This document shows, in pieces, positions 25,770 to 26,118 of a DNA stretch of 26,118 bases. A program made the position numbers and the translations under genes. The stretch spans positions 1 through 26,118 of the forward strand of contig JAEZQV010000154.1 in the NCBI GenBank assembly GCA_023441125.1. The letters are read 5' to 3'. Under the pieces are notes generated by a model, which made no database searches, was not told the origin of the DNA, and saw only the letters and a list, made by a program, of their open reading frames with translations. Within the stretch, counting starts at the first letter, position 1. Every line of letters starts with the position of its first letter. The stretch comes from Bacillota bacterium. GTDB taxonomy: Bacteria > Bacillota_C > Negativicutes > Sporomusales > Sporomusaceae.

Positions 25770-26118
25770 ATGTCACTTTCAAAATACGAAATATTTAACA
25801 CCATAGTTGAAGTTGGCAGCCTAACCAAAGCCGCAGAAAAACTCAATCTGACCCAATCGGGCGTCAGTTATGCCATTTCCACGCTGGAGGCCGAGTTGGG
25901 ATTTCCGTTACTCAAGCGGGACCGTTCAGGCATCAGCTTGACCAGCAACGGCGAACGCATTCTTGTTCATGTCCGCCGAATTTTGCATGAAGAAGATTTG
26001 CTGCGACAGGAAACCGCTGCGATCAAAGGCATTGACACCGGCACCGTCCGCCTGGGGACACTATCCAGCGTTTCGATGCAATGGCTGCCGGGTATTTTAT
26101 CACAATTCAACGAAAAAT
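25770..26118 (+). CDS. LysR-family transcriptional regulator, N-terminal part (cut by window end)
   Basis: The reading frame opens at ATG 25770 with AAGGGG upstream and stays open to the last base, giving 116 residues. They contain the LysR winged helix-turn-helix: YEIFNTIVEVGSLTKAAEKL, then LTQSGVSYAISTLEAELGFPLLKRD and LTSNGERIL, then the start of the linker helix and the effector domain (GTVRLGTLSSVSMQWLPGIL). The rest, including most of the ligand domain, lies beyond the window. LysR regulators commonly control an adjacent gene; the target is not evident here. Confidence 0.93.
   Translation, partial: MSLSKYEIFNTIVEVGSLTKAAEKLNLTQSGVSYAISTLEAELGFPLLKRDRSGISLTSNGERILVHVRRILHEEDLLRQETAAIKGIDTGTVRLGTLSSVSMQWLPGILSQFNEK

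Overview
The window looks like chromosomal DNA from a low-redundancy, GC-rich Firmicute. Strong AGGAGG-type ribosome binding sites, several TTG/GTG starts, a T-box leader, ykkC-family riboswitch leaders and sigma-A-type promoters all point that way. The gene set (PaaK plus tandem-ACT protein, a free-standing glutamate synthase small-subunit-like flavoprotein, paired DUF445 proteins) would suit a Negativicutes/Sporomusa-like or clostridial anaerobe, but the genus is a guess. No mobile element, CRISPR array, tRNA or rRNA was seen; this is ordinary chromosome with unusually rich RNA regulation.

Layout. 1-3 kb (minus): uxaB-uxaA, two steps of hexuronate (galacturonate) catabolism. 3.1-5.6 kb (plus): an EamA transporter and a GltD/NfnB-like flavoprotein closed by a strong terminator. 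5.6-6.3 kb (minus): a ProC-like Rossmann protein. 6.5-7.9 kb (plus): a PIN-PhoH ATPase. 8.0-10.5 kb (minus): two translationally coupled DUF445 membrane proteins. 10.7-10.9 kb (plus): a 57-residue Cys-containing small protein with its own promoter. 10.9-12.6 kb (minus): a two-gene ABC-2 exporter. 12.8-20.5 kb (minus): the branched-chain amino acid operon ilvN-ilvC-leuA-leuC-leuD-leuB-ilvB. 21.1-22.1 kb (minus): a PfkB-family kinase, probably 2-keto-3-deoxygluconate kinase. 22.2-24.0 kb (minus): paaK plus a tandem-ACT gene. 24.4-25.6 kb (plus): mgsA and a secreted NlpC/P60 peptidase. From 25.77 kb (plus): a LysR regulator cut by the window end.

The most notable content is non-coding. The ilv-leu operon has a leader of about 520 bases that reads, 5' to 3': a near-consensus promoter, a ykkC-family aptamer with its own terminator, then a T-box with a probable Leu (CUC) specifier and a second terminator. 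A second aptamer of the same class, with compensatory P1 and P3 changes, precedes paaK-ACT. Sequence and gene context fit the ykkC subtype described as ppGpp-binding. If so, the ilv-leu leader would require both a starvation alarmone and uncharged tRNA-Leu before transcription continues, and the alarmone would also control the PaaK/ACT operon. The aptamer pairings are visible in the sequence; the ligand is inferred.

Gene cooperation. LeuA/C/D/B, IlvB/N and IlvC cover much of valine/leucine synthesis; ilvD and the aminotransferase are not here. UxaB, UxaA and the kinase are successive steps (tagaturonate to altronate to 2-keto-3-deoxygluconate to KDPG) although the kinase lies about 18 kb away with its own promoter.
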